From: Platycnemis pennipes
Lineage: Eukaryota > Arthropoda > Insecta > Odonata > Platycnemididae
DNA: 64,000 nt
NCBI GenBank assembly: GCA_933228895.1
Contig: OW121854.1
Span: forward strand, 11,411,131 to 11,475,130
Direction: 5' to 3'
A model generated the notes under the pieces. That model saw only the letters and a list, made by a program, of their open reading frames with translations. It was not told the origin of the DNA and ran no database searches. This document shows, one piece after another, positions 59,805 to 64,000 of this stretch. The number at the start of each line of letters is the position of its first letter. Positions within the stretch are counted from its first letter, which is position 1. A program made the position numbers and the translations under genes.

Positions 59805-60545
59805 GCTACGATTCGCTGATACATAGCTCTCATAGCAGAGACAGAGAAGGAGATGATTAAGATGCTAACAAACATGGAAAGGACATGGCCAGTTATCATC
59901 TGAAGATCAATAAGAAGAAAACTAAGATATTGGTGTGCAGCAAGAGAGAGGAGGCCAAAACCAACGTTATACTAGGAAAACAGTAACTGGAAGAGGTGAA
60001 AGAGCCATGTTACCTGGGAAGCAGAGTAACCAACGATGGACGAAGCAAGAAAGAGGGCATTCTATCAAAAGAAGAATCTACTTACAGCTGGAAACACAAG
60101 CTTGGAAGTAAGGAAGCAATTCATGGAAACGTATATCTGGAGCATGTTTCTTTACGGCAGTGAGGCATGGACGATGAGAGCAGCGGAGAAGAAAAGGGTG
60201 GAAGCATTCGAAATATGGTGCTATCGAAGAATGACGAAGATAAAATGGATCGACCGAGTGACAAATGAAGAATCCCTAAGAAGAGTGGGAGAAAAGAGAA
60301 GTCTGCTGAAAACTATAAAAAGAAGACGGGACAACCTAATCGGCCATATCTTAAGATACGATGGCCTGATGAAGACAATCGTCGAGGGAAAAGTGAACGG
60401 GAAGAATGGAAAAGGCGGGCCTCGTATGAGGTATATGGAGCAAGTTGTGAAGGATGTGAAAGAGAGGAACTACGTCAATATGAAGAGGTTGGCCGATAGA
60501 AGAATCGAGTGGAGGGCTGCGTCAAACCAATCGTAGGATTGTTGA
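59805..60545 (+). pseudogene. RTE-like endonuclease-reverse transcriptase, 3' part
   Basis: It starts at the catalytic block (RFADT, then after a shift ALIAETEKEM) and runs through FLYGSEAWTMRAAEKKR, FEIWCYRRMTKIKWIDRV and LIGHILRYDGLMKTIVEGK to the C-terminus. The last 166 codons are open (60036-60536), the upstream part is frameshifted and the ADD box is damaged. Shorter 3' copies are at 37290-37500 and 40840-41200. Confidence 0.85.
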
Positions 60546-60934
60546 CCCTTGATGATGAATGAGTGAGGCGAACAAAGAGAAAGCTTTGCAGAAGTCTGTC
60601 TATCTATGGACCAGCTGAAGACGCATGCGGACAATGTAAGTTTCCTGCACTCATGGGGGGCCGAACAGATATAATTCGTTCCGGCTGAGCCGATATCTGT
60701 TCATCGTCTTCTTGCGTGACAGTTTGTCCTGCAGAAACCCACCGCAAAATGCCTCAGTAGCCTCTTGGTTATCCCTGCATTTTTCTTTTGTTTTATTTAT
60801 TATTTCACCCGTTGCGAGTAATGTTGTTTGGCGTGACCATATCAAAGTCATTTCCTTCTGCTCAAGAATATGTCTCTTATTTTGAATGCCTTTTATTTCT
60901 GGTGAAAATTTTGAAATGTTTTATTTGTTTCTTT

Positions 60935-61287
60935 CGTCCAATACTGTTAGAATACTGTTAAGAAAACCAGCGTATTATGCTAGATTCGACAAGATAAATA
61001 ATATTAGAGAGATAGATTGTCGTACCAATAGATTCAAAATGGCATTTTCCCCCCGTACTATAAGGGAACAGAATAGGCAGCATAGCAAAGGGATAGGAAG
61101 GGGAAATTTTTTAGAGTACTCTGTAGTGCATTATGCATGCATTAATCTCTTAAGTACTATAGATACTAACAATCTAGTTACATGAGACCTTATAGTCGCT
61201 TGCTTGCATGTTAGTAGTGCATGCTTGGTGATCTTCACCCCCTGCCACACACCCTCGCGGTGGCTTGCAGGGTATCGTGTAGATGTA
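60935..61287 (+). mobile_element. CR1/L2-like retrotransposon 3' end, copy d
   Basis: The plus-strand frame has LRKPAYYARFDKINNIREID and CRTNRFKMAFSPRTIRE, the C-terminus of the same family. It is followed by CACCCCCTGCCACACACCC, the hairpin and GTGTAGATGTAGATG. It is the only long copy in plus orientation. Confidence 0.88.
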
Positions 61288-61837
61288 GATGTTGATACTC
61301 TTTTATTGTGCGTTCGGTTCCGATGACCGGAGCAGATTCTCGCCGATTCGCTTTCATCGTGGTCGTGTTCGCTTTGGGGCATGCCATTGCCCTTCGATGA
61401 TGAGTTGTCGTTTTTCACGATCCCTCTGCACCGTTGTCCGCATCTGGCTGCTTGGTGCTCGTGGCGTACTCCCGTTATCACCCGAGGCTACCTCTCGGGG
61501 CTGCAGGAAACGAAAGTGAAGGCTGCGATCAAGGAGAGTAGAGAGAGTTCTTTTCTCTCCTTGGCTGCGAATTGGAGGCCGTGTCGCGCAGGGCGTGTCA
61601 CTTGTTTCCAAGCCACGGCTGCGCCACCTACCTGCCCACAAATCGTTAAGGTCTTAATATAATGCTTTTCCATTCCATACTTTTCAGTATTGAAATTCCA
61701 GTATCCATTATCGAGAACTGGACAATAATCAAGTACGTTCAAGGACGTTCTTCGAGATATTTGGAATACCTATTCCCGTACATAATATCCTGCCATTAAA
61801 ATCATGGTGATCACAATGACGGGATCACGGGTGCAAT
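61288..61837. other. no gene recognised
   Basis: Overlapping frames on both strands, no known domain. Confidence 0.35.
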
Positions 61838-62891
61838 TAATAATAATAATAATATATTTATTTACTCCACAGTTTCATACATATTTTTATACAGGTAATT
61901 TGGAGCTTTAGGCAGTCCCGAAGGTGTCACCTGTGTGGAGACTGCCTTCCTTAACTAAATAGCATTGCTGGCAATTTGCAAAAATCAGTTTTCCAAAGCA
62001 TAAGAAAGAAAAAACACTTTGCTAGGAACATTTAAGCTTTGCCCATTACGTAAATTTTTCATTTTTTTACAATGATAATAACATTTGGAGATGGTAAAGT
62101 ACATTGTTGCAAAACATAATAGCTATATATTATTTCGTAATTGACAACATGAGATAAATCTCTCGAAGTTTGTTACATTACTCAATTTACACCCAATGTA
62201 GTCTTTTCCATGTATATACATTAATAGTAACAATAGTTAAAACGTTTAGTTTTAATTTATTACAACTTTATTCATGATATTCAGTGAGTATGATTAGACA
62301 TAAGGAATTATTACAACTCTAATAGATTTTCAATTGTGGCATGTGACAATATCCATTCTTTTAACAACCTGAAAGTTTTGTTTATATTAACTGTATTATT
62401 GATATGTTCCGGTACAAAGTTGAATATTTTAGGGCCTATAAATACAAAGGATCTCTTATACAGAGTGAGATTTGGTTTCGGAGGTCGTATAACTCGTTTT
62501 CTTCTTAGATCATAAACATGGTCACTTGCGGTTATCGCGGGCAAATTGCCATTCTTTACGTAAAACATTTTTAACACTTTAAAAATAAACACGTGTGTTA
62601 TTAACATTAACTTCATTGCTGAAGGTTTGCGCTGTAGATACGCACTGCAGTACCCGCGAGACCGTGTGATTTAATAAATATTGAAGATTCACTTCGCACA
62701 TGCTTTAGGTTATACTTATTCCATCGGGGCATGCCGCATCGGGGATACAGCACGTGTCCGTGACTAAGAACGGAGCTTCTAAGGGTATTATACTGACTAT
62801 TAGTCAGCCCCCTAGTGATCAGTAAGGACAATATCTCCTCAGGTGACATCTCCGTCAGCACATCAGGACTTTTCCTCCATTTTGAAAGCAT
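61838..62891 (-). mobile_element. CR1-like retrotransposon 3' end, different family
   Basis: The minus-strand frame has VYDLRRKRVIRPPKPN, LYKRSFVFIGPKIFNFVP and FRLLKEWILS, the usual C-terminal end of CR1-type open frame 2. The 3' tail is an (ATT)n run at 61838-61857. A second frame (62613-62891) contains LTNSQYNTLRSSVLSHGHVL, similar to unnamed arthropod repeat proteins, and may be a separate fragment. Confidence 0.6.
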
Positions 62892-63867
62892 TCTCCTTGC
62901 CCTACTAAGAGTGGTTGTGATTGAAAATATTTCCGAAAATTATCCAAATAAAAACAGATGTACCGCAGTTCCGAGTGCACAGATCCATTCTCTTGAACCA
63001 ATATCCTCGCAAAATCTTCAGTGTAGAATCTTTAGAAATCAGTGACGGCATGCATAGCCTGAAAATTTTAAATTCGAGGAGTTAATATCCACACAACATG
63101 AACAATCCAACGGAGTCTCGGTATTTCCAGGTCCCGCTGCGCGGAGCCGGGCCGCGACGCGCGATCGAAAAATCGAGATTATTCACGGCGTCGCAAGCTT
63201 TTTTCAAATATTTTTACGGAATAACCTAGAAATATCTTCAATTTATACTCTGATGAAGTATCCCAGAGACCCTTTTCCGAATAAGGATTATATTGTCTAC
63301 TTTATGTAAAATTTTGTCTAAAAAAAGGGTCCGCATTTTGTGACGTAATAGCACTCAAATATAGGCAAAAATGTCTGATACTTATGCAGAGTATAGGCAA
63401 AGTATCCTGTTCACAATTGGTAATGTTTTATCTTTAATGAAAGTCCTTCGATCACTCCTATATCTGCTCAACTTTTAAGATTTTCGAAAAAAATTAGAGC
63501 GGGCGCTTTTTTCGAAATTTGGTCGTGTTTGAGCCTCTGTATCTAAGAAACGGGTAATAGCTATGAAAAATGACTTGCCATTCCATAATCAACAATCATT
63601 TGTGTGTATATGTGCCAAGACGTTCATTCAATTTCAAGACGTTTTCTCAAAAAAAGCCGTTTCGTACTTTTGCCAGGAGAATTTCGATTCGAGCCCACTG
63701 TGCGTCGGTGCCGCTCTAAGCATTCGCCGAGAAAGCCTCCGATCTCACAACATCTTCAATTGGTCGGTTCCGCATCTATTCCTCGGACTTAATGATCCTG
63801 TCTACTTAAGTACAAAGTTTAGCTAATCCTCACGCTATAAAATGGCGATGTTGAATATTAACTAACT
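62892..63867. other. no gene recognised
   Basis: A GC-rich patch at 63130-63165 and short frames only. Confidence 0.35.
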
Positions 63868-64000
63868 TTCATCTACATCTACCTCTACACGATACCCTGC
63901 AAGCCACCGCGAGGGTGTGTGGCAGGGGGTGAAAATCACCAAGCATGCAATATTGACATGCAAACAAGCAATTATAGGGTCTCATGCAACTATATAGTTA
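63868..64000 (-). mobile_element. CR1/L2-like 3' end, copy e, cut by the window edge
   Basis: It starts CATCTACATCTACCTCTACA and CGATACCCTGCAAGCCACCG, then GTGTGTGGCAGGGGGTGA. It continues past the right edge. Confidence 0.85.

Overview
This is a piece of animal nuclear genome, most likely from an arthropod and probably an insect. It has GT-AG introns, is AT-rich, contains no operons or ribosome-binding sites, and is packed with eukaryotic transposons (hAT, TA- and TTAA-flanked DNA elements, CR1/Jockey/RTE-like non-LTR retrotransposons, Penelope-like elements, tRNA-derived SINEs). I cannot place it below arthropod/insect from sequence alone.

Only one host gene is well supported. It is a minus-strand heparan-alpha-glucosaminide N-acetyltransferase (HGSNAT) gene covering about 1.6-20.0 kb. 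I rebuilt 11 coding exons whose splice phases all agree (1576 coding nt, about 525 codons). The 5' exons (18.4-20.0 kb) are separated by introns of about 74-206 bp. The later introns are 1.2 to 8.5 kb long and hold transposons. The last roughly 60 residues and the stop codon lie beyond the left edge, and an additional 5' exon carrying a signal peptide is probably missing from the model.

The introns of HGSNAT hold a 345-bp hAT-type MITE, a 3.1-kb hAT-type element with an exact 8-bp target duplication, a 944-bp TA-flanked element, a decayed Penelope-like reverse transcriptase next to a perfect 161-nt palindrome with hammerhead-like cores, a 386-bp TTAA-flanked MITE, a 5S-rRNA-derived sequence, two tandem arrays and a SINE. 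Upstream, 20-31 kb contains SINEs, a repeated 531-bp MITE, a CR1-like 3' end, Penelope termini and a 541-bp MITE. The 31-35 kb block is a nested set of retrotransposons: a Jockey-like element split by a 5'-truncated CR1-like insertion with a 13-bp target duplication, with a GATATC-rich MITE at its other side. From 37 to 64 kb there are further copies of the same families plus a 771-bp repeat with terminal inverted repeats and a short open frame seen in two copies.

No intact transposase or reverse transcriptase is present; every mobile-element coding region seen is broken. The most unusual features are the head-to-head palindromic Penelope termini from apparently different families, the 771-bp repeat with its short frame, and the 5S-derived sequence.
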